DNA of 64,000 bases from Diphasiastrum complanatum (taxonomy: Eukaryota > Streptophyta > Lycopodiopsida > Lycopodiales > Lycopodiaceae), in NCBI GenBank assembly GCA_029204225.1, contig CM055097.1, positions 75,530,065 to 75,594,064 on the forward strand, in the 5' to 3' direction. Positions 10,078 through 22,170 of this stretch are shown here, in pieces. The translations under genes and the position numbers were made by a program. The notes under the pieces were generated by a model, which saw nothing but the letters and a program-made list of their open reading frames with translations, was not told where the DNA came from and searched no databases. Position 1 is the first letter of the stretch; every line of letters starts with the position of its first letter.

Positions 10078-12129
10078 ATGGAATGTGGGAAAGGATATGA
10101 GTGGGGCTCTGAGTACGAGGAGGCTGAGTGGGCAATGCAAAGATCAGACTCTGGTTGCTCAGACAAATGCGTTAGCTGCATCACTGGTTGTTGTGTTGCA
10201 ACCCACAAAGAGTTAGCTATCGATCTAGAAGACAGGTCTCCTCATGTGAAGCTCTCTCAAGTAGCAGCTGAATCCAAGTCGCCTATTCGATCCAAGACCT
10301 ATGAGCTCGAAGTGAAGAACTTGCACTATACTGTTAGACAGCAGCTGAAGTGCTTCTCAGGGAAGCTTGCTTTTAGCCGGGAAGAGTTTGATACGGAGAT
10401 AAAGAGTCCTAGTCTCCAAATTCTTCACGATGTAAGCTGCCATGCAAAGCCTGGGGAGATTCTCGCCATCGCTGGACCCAGCGGAGCGGGCAAGTCTACA
10501 CTCTTGGAGATTCTTGCAGGCCGTATTCGTCCCAGCAGTGGATCGAGCAGCATTCTTGTGAACAGACAACCCATAAGGGTAGCTCATTTCCGTAGAATCT
10601 CTGGCTATGTAATGCAGCACGATGCATTGTTTCCACTGCTTACGGTCTTCGAGACGTTGATGTTCAGCGCTCACCTTCGCTTGCCATCGTCCACTCCTGA
10701 CTCAGAGAAAGCATCCAGAGTGGAAATGCTTATGACCGAGCTTGGTCTTCAGCACGTTGCGGGATCGCGGATAGGCAGTGACACAATCCGAGGGCTCTCT
10801 GGAGGAGAGAGAAGGCGAGTCTCAATCGGAGTGGATGTAATTCACGATCCTGCTGTGCTTCTCTTAGACGAACCTACGTCTGGTCTCGACAGTGCAGCTG
10901 CTCTCCAGGTAATGAGTATGCTACGAAGCATGGCGGAGTCCCACGATCGCACCATTGTGCTAAGCATCCATCAACCAGGCTATCGCATTCTCCAGCTTGT
11001 GCATGCAATACTTCTTCTCTCACGTGGCTCCGTCGTCCACCATGGATCGCTAGAGCTGCTCGGCTCCCGACTTGCTGCAGCTGGACATCAAATTCCTCCT
11101 CAGATTAACGTTCTTGAGTATGTTATCGAAACCATCTCAGACGCTGAGCGCAGTAGAGTGTTATTTTCTAAGACGGGCATCTTTTCTTCCATAAATCAGA
11201 GCTTGCATTGCCAGCCGCTTGCTACATCAGAGTCGATTGGTAGTGAAAAGGACGATGAAGCAGTTCATGATCAGCTTACCTTTGCAAATTCGAGAGCTAG
11301 AGAGATTCTAATCCTCTGTCAAAGATTTGGTAAGGTCGTCATCAGAACCAGGCAGCTCTTTGCTGCGAGATCCATGCAGGCAATCCTCGCCGGACTTGGC
11401 TTGGGTTCTATCTTCTTCGGCCTTCGTTACGACGAGCGCGGCGTGCAGGAGCGGCTTGGCTTCTTCGCTTTCACTCTGACCTTTCTTCTCTCATCCACCA
11501 CCGAAGCTCTACCTCTTTTTTTGGAAGAGAGAGAGATTGTCATGAGGGAAACATCGCGAGGAGCATATCGCATCTCTTCTTATGTCATCGCTAACACTCT
11601 AGTTTTTCTTCCGTTTCTACTCTTCTGCTCTCTGCTCTACTCTGCTCCTGTTTACTGGCTTGTCGGTCTGAGCTGCGCACTCAGCTCGTATCTGTTCTTT
11701 GTGCTCGTAGTCTGGTTGATTGTGGTCATGGCGAACTCCTTCGTAGCATTTTTCAGCGCTCTTGCACCCAATTTCATCATGGGATATTCGCTCATATCTG
11801 GAGTGATCGGAGCTTTCTTCCTCTTTTCTGGCTACTTCATTTCGAAAGAGAGCATTCCCAAGTACTGGATCTTCATGCACTATCTATCTCTCTACAAGTA
11901 TCCGCTTGATGCTCTTCTCATCAACGAATACTCACATCTGGAAAATAAGTGCTTTGGGCCAATGTTGCTGGGTGAATGCACATTCACTGGAAAAGAGGTT
12001 CTGATTCAATCTGGGATTGAAAAGGAGAGCAAATGGATGAATTTGGTCATCATGGTTGTTTTTGCCATAGCATATCGCTTCCTTTGCTATTTGGTTCTCC
12101 GTTTAAAACCCAAACAGAAAAAGCAGTGA
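10078..12129 (+). CDS. ABCG5-like: Half-size ABCG transporter (white-brown complex, ABCG5/10-like)
   Basis: One uninterrupted frame of 683 residues with the reverse ABCG order: ATPase domain first, membrane domain second. Visible are Walker A GPSGAGKS (133-140), the Q-loop glutamine 180 in YVMQHD, signature LSGGERRR (240-247), Walker B LLLDEP (261-266) followed by TSGLD, and switch histidine 298 in SIHQPG. About six hydrophobic segments lie between 425 and 675, with EALPLFLEEREI, PVYWLVGL and LFSGYFIS motifs typical of plant ABCG5/8/10-type proteins, several of which are also intronless. Known members act as dimers, mostly at the plasma membrane, exporting hydrophobic or hormone-like molecules; the substrate here cannot be read from sequence. 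The N-terminal 60 residues are unusual, with a cysteine cluster (CSDKCVSCITGCC at 27-39). Start chosen at the first ATG; the protein length is normal for the family. It looks intact and is the only complete host gene here. Confidence 0.96.
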   Translation: MECGKGYEWGSEYEEAEWAMQRSDSGCSDKCVSCITGCCVATHKELAIDLEDRSPHVKLSQVAAESKSPIRSKTYELEVKNLHYTVRQQLKCFSGKLAFSREEFDTEIKSPSLQILHDVSCHAKPGEILAIAGPSGAGKSTLLEILAGRIRPSSGSSSILVNRQPIRVAHFRRISGYVMQHDALFPLLTVFETLMFSAHLRLPSSTPDSEKASRVEMLMTELGLQHVAGSRIGSDTIRGLSGGERRRVSIGVDVIHDPAVLLLDEPTSGLDSAAALQVMSMLRSMAESHDRTIVLSIHQPGYRILQLVHAILLLSRGSVVHHGSLELLGSRLAAAGHQIPPQINVLEYVIETISDAERSRVLFSKTGIFSSINQSLHCQPLATSESIGSEKDDEAVHDQLTFANSRAREILILCQRFGKVVIRTRQLFAARSMQAILAGLGLGSIFFGLRYDERGVQERLGFFAFTLTFLLSSTTEALPLFLEEREIVMRETSRGAYRISSYVIANTLVFLPFLLFCSLLYSAPVYWLVGLSCALSSYLFFVLVVWLIVVMANSFVAFFSALAPNFIMGYSLISGVIGAFFLFSGYFISKESIPKYWIFMHYLSLYKYPLDALLINEYSHLENKCFGPMLLGECTFTGKEVLIQSGIEKESKWMNLVIMVVFAIAYRFLCYLVLRLKPKQKKQ

Positions 12130-12926
12130 TGCCCACCTTCTATAACTCCGCACTTTCCACACTCTAGCTATAAGTTCATCCAACACGTCTGTTGTGGCAG
12201 TTAATTAATTCATACAGCTCCTTGGTAGTTTGTTGTGATAGTTGAACCGTTCGAGATTTGTCTGCTTCCTTGATAGAGAAACAGAGACCATACTTGCATC
12301 TTCCAAAGCATGATCATCTATTAATATTTTTTATGTAAATAAAGCTCGAAAAGTACAACAATCAATGTCTAAAAACGTTGTTGTTAGATTTGCTTATCAG
12401 CAAATGGTACTAGCTTTTAGAAATTCAAGAAATGAGTAGTGAAAACTTACAATTCCTACAACTCTTCCTCGAATGTACAAGGTTTACTATTACCTCCATG
12501 GATTGTTATGGCTATCATGTGTGAAAATAAATCTACAGATGTGAATTTTTTTCTGCCACGAGTTCATATTATTTTATGCTTTGAGTAGCCTAGTCGAATC
12601 TATTGCTACTAAGCTTGTCATCATGAAGTTAGGAGTTACTCAGATGCCAATTACCAAGGCTCCATTGTGTTACAATCACAAAACAAGGGGATGGTAAGTA
12701 TACACAAAGCAACAAACGAACTTACCGCGCGTGCCATCATGTGAACTTATGTCTTGGCATCATGTGAACTTATGTCCTCGGATACGTTGCCAAGATTTCA
12801 AAGTTCTAGGTTTACTTCTAAAAAACTTTAGTAAGTTTCAAGCATTCAAATGATGTCAACTCATCAACCCTTGCATTGTTACATTATGGCACAAGAATGT
12901 TCCCTCTCTCAATTTGGAGCGCATCT
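12130..12926. other. 3' flank of the ABCG gene
   Basis: AT-rich, no further frame supported. It includes a possible polyadenylation signal AATAAA at 12338-12343, 209 bases after the stop codon, and ends at the LTR starting at 12927. Confidence 0.45.
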
Positions 12927-13397
12927 AGTTGAAATTCTGTTAGGATCTAGTGCAGTATGCAGATCACATCACACAATCACCATAGTCACTCCTCACAAGC
13001 TCTCATAGATGGCACAACAAAAGTTGTTAGATTACAAAAAAACACTGTACATATAGAGTATTCACAAACTGCATGAAAAGGCAGGTGTCCTAAAATTGGC
13101 CTACCACCTGTCAAACTAAGGTCGGGCCCAATATGGCCAAATTCGACCGACAAACTTGGGACATGCCCCCAAGTATAGCAAGTACTGTAAATAACTCTGT
13201 ACATGCTAATTCTTCCTATGTGTGGCTACCCGGCTAACCCAAGTAGCCGTCGGGATCAGTGCCCAATCAATGTATCCTAACGGGTCACGTCCCGATCACA
13301 ACCATCCATATACAATAAACCAAATAAACTGTACAATAATTACATCATCACATTTATAGCTTATACTAATGAATCAGATCAAAACTGATTTCTAACT
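12927..13397 (-). repeat. 3' LTR of the LARD-like element
   Basis: Starts AGTTGAAATTC and ends TTTCTAACT, giving terminal inverted repeats AGTT/AACT rather than TG/CA. It is followed by CTCTCTCCCTTAAG, which on the minus strand is a purine-rich tract expected just upstream of a 3' LTR. Confidence 0.8.
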
Positions 13398-13624
13398 CTC
13401 TCCCTTAAGCTCGAATGTGATAAGAGTGAAAAACAATATATTGCAGCAGCGTCTGGAGTGTCCAAAAGATGTTATGCATATTACAGCTACCATGCACTTG
13501 ACTCACACTCAAGCACACCAACAAACCACTAGGTTTGACTCACAAAGTATCATGTAAACACAATGCTCGTACAAAGAGTCTACCGTACTCTCGACCAACT
13601 GACTCGTCCCCATCCAACTTGAAT

Positions 13625-13820
13625 ACAAGTGGACCACATGAGCGACATGGCTCAAACTGAGGAAATCCCACTGCCACCATGAGACTTACATCCTCCATCT
13701 ACCTAGGCTGACATCCTATCAGACACTCACAAGCACAGACCTGTAAAGCTGACATACATGAGCGACTGAGGCTCAACCTGAGGAAATCTTATTGCCACCA
13801 TAAGATTGCACCCTCACCAG
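13625..13820. repeat. Two-copy ~120-bp tandem repeat inside the LARD-like element
   Basis: CATGAGCGAC-TGGCTCAA-CTGAGGAAATC followed by TGCCACCATGAGA occurs at about 13635 and again, with changes, at about 13758. Confidence 0.6.
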
Positions 13821-16800
13821 ATAGACAGCTAGTAGACAATGACAAGTCAATGAGCATAAATGACTACTTTGTTTCTGACGTAGCAAATGCATAACCACAT
13901 ACAAGTCCGACTCAGATCTAGACTCCCGTGACAAGGCAACATGCAAGCCCACACACACTCATGCAAACCAACACGAATGATAAAGCGTCAAATACATGAC
14001 CAAGGCCTGCCCATAAGTGGTATTATGTCGTACCAACACCTGTGCCACCTATAGATCCGCTGCTACACCACTGGTCACCAAATCAGGTCCTCAACCATGG
14101 CTTGCACCTATAACCAAGATGCCCTCACGTCCAAGCATATTACATAGATGTCCTCATACATCATCCAAGATCAACCATCTCGAACCAATGAGCGCTCCAA
14201 GCCTCATCCTTGATGTATCTCCCAAACAAAGCTATGCTCCAAGTCGCTTTGCCCTGACATCTTGTCCAATATGCCCTGAAAGCTGATCCCCATCCATTCC
14301 CCATGCTCCAAGCATAAGAGTCTACCAAGGACTCAATGAATGAATGTACACAAACCTCACCATAGGCTATACCTGAGTAGCTCGCCCACCTCCCAGAGAT
14401 ACTGATGATGATCTGCCTGTCCTACATCCCATGTAGGTTCAACTTTCCATGCTTGACATTGCCAACTCTGATTTGACCAGTACATAGGCCTCCCACCAAG
14501 GAGCTTATCTCACCAACACTGTATCCATCATAGCGTCCAAGCCAAAGCAAATGCAAACTAGATCCACTATTGTGATGAATAACTCATCCACGATCCATAG
14601 CATATCAGGTAGGATAGCTCCAGAACCCTATACCCTCATGTACTATCTGATCACCAAGTATCCATTACCTGCTGATAGCTCCCCAAGAATCTGTCCACCT
14701 GTAGTGCAACTAGACTCCAACTGGATCTAACCAAAAACTGCATCCTGCTTACCAAATAATGATGGATAGAAACAACATGTGATGTCAACTTGGAGATCAC
14801 TGTGCATATAACCATGCAACTCACCTAATTACTCGCCAAAGTATCAGCTGTCACTCTCTAAGCAACCATCTCCATCCATGTCGGCATCCACATCACCTCG
14901 TAATGCTCTCCATGCCCTCAAGATATGTACCACCTCTAGGTACACTCCATGTCACCTACCTCCAAGACTTGTCCCTAGGTCATCACATGATGCACCAGCT
15001 GAAGAACATCGTCCATACATCAAACGACATATCATACTTGAGCAAATGTAGCATCTCCCTGAGTGCCACCCCAATGGACTCGTCATCCACATACTATGCT
15101 CACATGATGTCTCTGATTCTGGTCACCATCCTGCTAGACAAGCCGAACTCCAAAGCATCACCTGCTCCACCTGGCTCCTAGCATCTGCTCGCTCTCCCTA
15201 GCTATGTGCCACCCGACACCATGCCACCGCAAGCATATCCCTGAGTTGCCGCTCACGGGATCCTGAGACTGTTGTCTCCCTGATTATAGTGAGGTATATG
15301 GCTCTGAGTGACTTCCTCTAGGCTTCCCCATGATCTCACCACTTGAGAATCTGCACCATGAAAATTCCAACACTTGTGCCAAGCCTAGACTCCTGCAAAT
15401 ACAACCAAATGCATGAAAGCTATAGGTAGCTTATCCACGCCCGTGATGGTAGATGTCTCCCCATCGATGCCAATGTCCAAAACTGGCCCCTTGTTGTAAT
15501 GCTGTCATGTACTCCCAAATGAGCACACCATGAAGTCCTCGCCATCAATGTCCCCCACAGTAGATCGCTAGCAAAACACCCATCATAGTGTTTGCCCTTC
15601 GATCACACCCCGTACGATCTCCATCAGCTCTCTAACCTAGAGCTAGCTCTCAAAGCTTCACGCTTTGTCCATTTGCATTTGTAGTGTTCTGATTCCATCA
15701 TGAATCCCATCTGTAAGTCCTGTCCATGCCAATGACTCAAGTCCAATATGAAATAGTTGCCCCCTGATGATCATCCCATGTCACTGCAATGCTATTCCTA
15801 CCAGGTATCCCAATGTCATCCCTGATCACAAAGATCTGAGCATCTACCCTGAAGTGCCCACTTGTATTCCCCCAAGCTAGCTCCAAGCTGCTCCTGTGAA
15901 TGGTTCCAAACCAATCCCTAAGAATACATTGAGATGTGAACTCCAAAGCCACCATCAGTCCCTCAGATGACTGTGCATGCCAATATCCCTCCAAGTGAAC
16001 CTTTGAGATCTTCCGAATCTGCATCCCTGATGCAATACTGATATCGCAAATTGACTTGACTTATCCAAACTGGCAGTTGAAGTGTATCTTCTCGATGACA
16101 AACCTGATACACTGCTCCACAGCTACAATGGCTTGATTAAAATTGACTTACCGACTGCAAAACCACAAAATCATCACACTCACCACTCGCCAAGAGCATC
16201 CAAAGTGTGATTACTGACCCGTTCTTCATCCTCTGCGTGTCCCACACACAGCTCGTCCAATGCAAGTCCGCTGTCTTGCCCATTGGCTTTCAACTGGCAC
16301 CACCTCGCACTTATTTCACCTGTGACCACCAATATGTGTGTATCTCCAAGCTAGCCCATATTTCCCTCCAAATGAGAAGTTCCTAAGCTACAGATGCATG
16401 TGTTAATGCAACTATCACCTGACTCGACAATGCCACTGCCGATCATACCTATGAGAGCGTTTCCCCAAAATGCCACTTGACGTTGGTTGGTTCGAACTCC
16501 AAGAGTTGAACCTGATCACAAGAATTTCTCACCTGTAATCGGCATACCATGCCTACCTCTCACCTGTGATTGCTTGCCCTCTCAAAATTGTCGCCAATGA
16601 TGAGTAGTCACACCGCCAAACTGCACTTCCGTCGCCAATACTAGCTTTCTCCACACAATTCCGCTACCATTCACTTCCATACTACATTTATCACTTCCAA
16701 ACACCTTGTTATCCTGTCAGGAGTAAGTAATAATGATTCCGAAGTGATAGTGCCTCATTGTACCACCCTGTAGCAGGTTTCACCAGCCAAAAATTGCCCC

Positions 16801-18063
16801 AAATTTGGCCCTACGGTACCCAAATAGCGAATGTAGCCCATTACTAGGTCACCCGCACTCCGCTTGATAGAATGGTAATGAAAACACCCCAAAATACCTA
16901 TCTCCCTACTCTGTGACGTTGTTTGTCCACTGGCTCTGAGCAGCCAGTTTCAGGGGTCATTTTGGCCCAAGGATGGCCAAAAAAGGTGCCTTCTAGCTAT
17001 AGTTAGCCCCAAAACCATTTTGCCTTGCAAAAATGAACTGTTTCTTCATAATGAAGATTTTTAGTGAAGTGAAGTCCATTCTGGACTTCGGGTCCCTTCA
17101 CTGAATTTCAAAATAAAGATTTTTAAAGAAAATGAAGTGCTTTTTGCACTTCTCTGCCCTTCAGCCCACTTCACTTGAATCCAATGGATAGCCTTCAATT
17201 TGAAGGCTCCGACTTCTTGGATCTTCACCGTGGATATTTTTTGATCATGATCCAATGGCCCTGCACATTTTTGTGCTCCTAGCTAACTTCTTACATACGC
17301 GAACCACTTCGGAGCACTACCGCTCCCTTCCCGTTGGGCGTGCGAGAGGTCCCGCGACCTCCTCCTTCCTCTTCTACATGACCATCTTTGCAAACTCTTC
17401 AATGAATGAGCTATGGCTGCTACCTGTGGATCGATCTAGCTGTTTTCTTTCTCCACAACCAGTCACGGCCTCCCGGATGCTGGGTCGCACTACCAGGGCG
17501 CCCATTCTCAGCCACTTACAGCTTTGAAAATGTCCTCCTACAAGGAAATATCCACGGTTTTGCTTTTTGAAACCCTAGCAGCTTTGAAGAGAAGGATATA
17601 TTGGGCTTTACTCAGGCTTTACCTGAGATTCCTCTTGTAGTTGCCTAGCCCGCTGAGGTTGCCCTACCTCCACTGATCTGATCCAATTTACAATTCTCCA
17701 ATTGATGCGATATTGACTGCAGACAAGCTGATTTTCCAAGAAATCTGTCAACACCCCACAAAACTAAAAATTTCCAAAATTTTCTCCATTTTGGTCTGTA
17801 AATTGCCATGTCTCTCTGTCACTGCTCTTTGCAAATCCTCTGCAAGCCCCGTTGCGCCAAACGGCTGTCCACACAGTGAATTGTGAAGCCATCATCGATG
17901 ATTTCCTCGAAACCATCGAAACTACAAGTTTTTCCGTGAATTCTCCCCGGAATCCACCTACAACGATTGTTCTGATCTTCTCCAAAGCTCCGATCGAAGG
18001 AACTGTGGTGAAAGACGCTATTCCATAGCTCCACCGGATCATGCATACTTGCATCACCCTGAC

Positions 18064-18075
18064 GCTCTGATACCA
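18064..18075 (-). promoter_or_regulatory. Primer-binding site (tRNA-iMet type)
   Basis: GCTCTGATACCA, reverse complement of TGGTATCAGAGC, abuts the LTR beginning at 18076 with no gap. Confidence 0.85.
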
Positions 18076-18550
18076 AGTTGAAATTCTATTAGGATCTAGT
18101 GCAGTATGCAAATCACATCACACAATCACCATAGTCACTCCTCACAAGCTCTCATAGATGGCACAACAAAAGTTGTTAGATTACAAAGAAACACTGTACA
18201 TATAGAGTATTCACAAACTGCATGAAAAGGCACGGTGTCCTAAAATTGGCCTACCACCTGTCAAACTAAGGTCGGGCCCAATATGGCCAAATTCGACCGA
18301 CAAACTTGGGACATGCCCCCAAGTATAGCAAGTATTGTAAATAACTCTGTACAAGCTAATTCTTCCTATGTGTGGCTACTCGGCTAGCCCAGGTAGCCGT
18401 CTACGGGATCAGTGCCCGATCAATGTATCCTAATGGGTCACGTCCCGATCACAACCATCCATATACAGTAAACCAAATAAACTGTACAATAATTACATCA
18501 TCACATTTAGAGCTTATACTAATGAATCAAATCAAAACTGATTTCTAACT
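18076..18550 (-). repeat. 5' LTR of the LARD-like element
   Basis: Aligns along its full length with 12927-13397, apart from a few substitutions and small indels (for example GTAGCCGTCGGG versus GTAGCCGTCTACGGG). Confidence 0.85.
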
Positions 18551-18757
18551 CATTCTCCATCTAATTTAGCTATTCTAATTAACTTTGCAAGCAAACAAGA
18601 CATTCTCAACTAGACTAAGCTAACATTATGTTTCCATGACAATACATAAGCAAAGGTTCTCTTCATGCACTAAATCTTGGAAGCAAAATGGTAGTGCATT
18701 GCTCTTTGCTTGTTTTGTTATGAAAACCTGGCCCCATTTCACTTAGAAAGACCTATG

Positions 18758-19495
18758 TGTGAAAATCATAAAAAGTTATCTATCTTGACTTTATGGGTTT
18801 GAAAAAGTTTGTGAGTCAAGCACCTTGGTGTCGTAAGTGGATAGGGCCATTTTTGGCTTTAGTGGTAAAAAGTCAAGTACACTTGTTTTTTGGTTGATTA
18901 GACCAAAAGTCAAAGATGACAAGCTCGAGCTAGATAGGTTGCTTACAAGTGGCTAGATTAGATTTGATGAGTGATAGTTCCTATGTGTTGTCAAGGATCA
19001 AGGGGTCCAATCATAAAGAGAGATTTGATGTAAGGGTCCAATAAAAATCAAGAGATGTTGTATCACTCATCCAATAGGATTAGAGAGGTCATGAATAAGG
19101 GGTCCAAGCATGGGCCACCTCGAGTTCCTACATGTACTTTGAATTCTATCATAATCTTATGTGAGTTTTTGGGTCAAATTTAAGATCTATAATTTTTGTA
19201 TGTATTATCTATTATATTTTTATCATCACTCTCTCTCTACCCGAGACCAATAAGTGGACTCTCTCTCTCTACCAAAGAGCTTGTTGGGACTTAATTTTTT
19301 TTTTCGTGAAGTAATTCCACACGTGTGAACTACTTTAAATTTTAAAAGTATGCATGTAGATTTGCCTCTCTGCCTTAGAATTTGACATAGATCTTGGATC
19401 TCAATCTAGAGTCGATCTAATTTAAAAGTGCAAAAGCATTGCTTAGGAGATCATATTCACACATTAGGGCATTCCCACACGTGTGAATTTTCACA
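18758..19495 (+). mobile_element. LTR of a + strand Copia relative
   Basis: Begins TGTGAAAATCATAAAAAG and ends GTGAATTTTCACA, so its ends form the inverted repeat TGTGAAAAT/ATTTTCACA. It matches the LTR at 7175-7448 in the opposite orientation but is longer, with an extra block near 18846-19300. Confidence 0.7.
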
Positions 19496-19507
19496 TAGTA
19501 TCAAAGC
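19496..19507 (+). promoter_or_regulatory. Primer-binding site, one mismatch
   Basis: TAGTATCAAAGC directly after the LTR corresponds to TGGTATCAAAGC with one G-to-A change. Confidence 0.65.
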
Positions 19508-19975
19508 TTGCCTGAGTATTTGATGCATCTATCATTCAAAGTTTTCAAATTTTCATGAAAATCTATATCTAGAGAGTGTTGATTGCATCTCCCATGATAT
19601 CTTAGAGGTTTTTGGATCAAGAGGGTTAGTTATCATAAGGATTGAATCATTTATGGTATTGTATGAAAATCCCTGCTCAGACATGTGTGAGGACAACCAA
19701 ACTTAATTTGGTGGTTCTCTTCCGTGTCAGATCCAAATTTGATGCTAGATAGCTTGTTTCAAAGCTAGTAGAGTCTAGTTTGTAGCAATTGCTTTCAAAT
19801 TGATTGGATCTCCCAATCAAAAGTTGTAATCAATTGAATCAAGGGTGGGTAGGGCACCCAACCTGGTTGGACACATCTATCTTTGTCTCTCTCATGCTTG
19901 TTTGATCAAAAAATTCAAGATTAGGCTTGCCAATCCCATTTATTTGAGATCTAGTCATCTTTTTGAGGTCATAGT
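19508..19975 (+). other. Copia leader, no coding region left
   Basis: The first ~290 bases match, in reverse complement, the leader at 6890-7162. The polymerase that should follow is absent; another LTR-like sequence takes over near 19.98 kb. Confidence 0.55.
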
Positions 19976-20510
19976 TGTCATGTACTTTTAGTACATCAGT
20001 GCTTATCAACGCATCAGAATATCCATTGTAAGCTTTGTAAGCCCAAAAGGAGCTATTAGCCTTAAGAATAAGGCGGTTCCCTCTTTAGGCTCTTCAAAGT
20101 AATTAATTAGGATAATAGGCCAATAAGGGCCCAATGTAGTTTAAGTAATACTTAAGAAGGGCTAACTATCCCTCAAGATAGTTATGTTTAGTTAAGTAAG
20201 AGCATTGTCTATAACTAGGCAAAAGACATCAATCTTTGGATCTTTTAATGCAAGTGAGAACTTCTTGCTTCCTTCTTGTGAATGTGAGCGATAGGGATTT
20301 CCATTGCTAGGTCTCATGTGCCTTATCTACATGAATCCATGCTCCATTTCCATGGCTTTGTATTCTTTCTTTCATTGCTAATGTGATTCTATGAGGATCA
20401 TTGAGTTTCAAGCTTTCTATGAATATGTTATCTTGGATGCTTTGTACATTCTCTTGCTAGCTTTTTCCATTGTAATTGCTATTAGCTTAGATTTGGCACA
20501 TGAAATTTCT
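19976..20510 (+). mobile_element. Probable LTR, start uncertain
   Basis: Called because a primer-binding site follows immediately and the sequence is non-coding with LTR-like composition. No second copy exists in the window, so the left edge is a guess; only the right edge, at the primer-binding site, is supported. Confidence 0.4.
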
Positions 20511-20522
20511 TGGTATCAAAGC
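20511..20522 (+). promoter_or_regulatory. Primer-binding site (tRNA-iMet type)
   Basis: TGGTATCAAAGC, a perfect match to the Copia-type site, followed by leader-like sequence to about 21.1 kb with no gag. Confidence 0.75.
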
Positions 20523-21146
20523 ATAGATCCATGATTCATAATGATTCTATGTGAATTTCATTAGATTTGATGAGTTTATTGTTTTTGTAGCATTCTTTTT
20601 GCTAATTTCTAACTTTGGAATTTTTCTCAAGTGTGTTCAGATCAAATTTAGACATCCAAATTCGTTTTTAATTTCTAACTTGATTCCAAGAGTTTGTAGA
20701 GCTTTGTTTTAGCTTTCATTTGCACCAATTTGCAAGCAATTTGGGTAAGAGATCCAGAAGTTATTGCAATTTTCTCAAAAGCTGTCAAAATGGGTGATTA
20801 GATGTTCCTTTCACTTTGCTTGAATTTTTCAGATTTGATTTGACTTTTTATTTCAATTTTCTTTACATATGATTATAGAGCATTGTCTTAGCTTGGATTT
20901 GATCCATATGACAGGTCATTTGGATTAGTAATTCAAAAGTTATGGCAAATCTTGATTCCTAGCTCTAGTTTCGTTAATTTCCTTCTTTCAAAATTTTCAG
21001 CCTTGTTCTTGTTAATTCGACCTATCAAATCACCTTCAATCATTGATATGATACAAGGTTTAGTCTAAACTGTTAGTAACTATCCCTCTAGTAATGTTAC
21101 TTTGGCAGCTGAGCATGACAATTTGATAGCTTTACGCCCCAACGAG

Positions 21147-21840
21147 CTAGAGGCCCATTGATCTGGCTTGGTCAACGATTTGTGTACTTCGAAGTCGTGT
21201 CTCGTCTTCAGCACTTGTCGGCCACTTCGATGTCGATGACTTCAGTGACTTCGACTTTGGAGAATGGTTGCATGAGCACTTGTCGGTCACTTCGATGTCG
21301 GTGACTTCGACTTCAGGCACATCGACTTCGGGTGATGCCAGAGAATGGTTGCATGAGTTCACCATCTCCAACAGTTTCCCGTTTTGCTTGAAAACTTCTC
21401 ATCCTTTTGTATTTTAGCATGTCTCTTATGAAGACCCACTTTGGACAAAACTTCCTCTAAGCGAGCTATTGCTTGTCTGGATGATGACTCTAGCAAATAA
21501 AATATGAAGGTATATCAATTTCTCTACGATCCTTACCTCCCCATGGAGTGTGCAAATATGGATAATTTTTAAAGGAATTGGTAATACCAGTTTCCATCTT
21601 GGATCTTCTGTATTCCTTGAAACCCTTGTGTTCTTGGAGATGTCTTTTGCAGTTTTCATGCAATATGGATGTTTTGAACTTGCTTCATGAGAGATATTGA
21701 ATATGGACTTCAATGACTTTAAGTCTCTAGCCAAATGCCATTCCAAATTAAAATCACCTATTCCGGGAACATTGAGAGGTGTGTTATTCATATGACCTTT
21801 GATTATTTTTAGATAATCTGTTTTACTAAAAGCCCATCAT
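21147..21840 (-). pseudogene. C-terminal piece of the uncharacterised element protein (copy 2)
   Basis: On the minus strand 21835-21470 encodes KTDYLKIIKGHMN, then LNVPGIGDFNLEWHLARDL, SSKHPYCMKTAKD, and VLPIPLKIIHICTLHGEVR, matching copy 1 at 1-504 block by block. One residue of the CLYC pair region is deleted (KHPYC). A frameshift near 21470 is needed to reach RQAIARLEEVLSKVGLHKR and KIQKDEKFSSKTGN. It continues into a serine/proline/glutamate tail at 21371-21147 that contains a short tandem repeat. The copy is decayed (an in-frame stop near 21828 as well). Function unknown; probably an element-encoded protein. Confidence 0.5.
21213..21360. repeat. Two-copy tandem repeat in the tail of copy 2
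   Basis: CACTTGTCGG(C/T)CACTTCGATG recurs at about 21212 and 21275, and GAGAATGGTTGCATGAG recurs twice downstream. Confidence 0.65.
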
Positions 21841-22170
21841 TCTTTCTCCCAACACTGGCATTATCCAGATGGAGTTTTGAATAATGCTCTCGAAGTCTTT
21901 TGAGAATTTTGAAATCCTTGGGCATGATGGTAATGTGCTAACCATGCACGGCCAGGAGAAAGGAATCCTCAAAAAATTGGGACAAACTCGTCCTCTACAG
22001 CACCTTGCAAGGCCTGCATGGCTGTAACAATGAATCTAACATGATGGCCGAGCGACATCATGGCATTTCTCATAGATCATCCAAAGGGAGCTTTTGGAAT
22101 CAACAACTCGGTTGACCTCTGAAGTCTATTGATCTCCCTCAACCAGACCTACTTTCTGCCACGTCGTCGG

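Larger units (their letters stand above)
12927..18550 (-). mobile_element. Non-coding LTR retrotransposon (LARD-like)
   Basis: Two near-identical LTRs (12927-13397 and 18076-18550) enclose about 4.7 kb. A primer-binding site next to the right LTR sets the orientation as minus. The interior has no gag, reverse transcriptase, RNase H or integrase motif in any frame I could read, only short frames such as 15737-16024. It therefore fits a large retrotransposon derivative mobilised by a coding relative. The flanking pentamers (CATCT at 12922, CATTC at 18551) are not identical, so a target-site duplication is not proven. Confidence 0.75.

Noticed and set aside
11617-11880. Minus-strand frame inside the ABCG gene
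   Set aside because: Antisense shadow of the conserved membrane domain; likewise 10357-10674.
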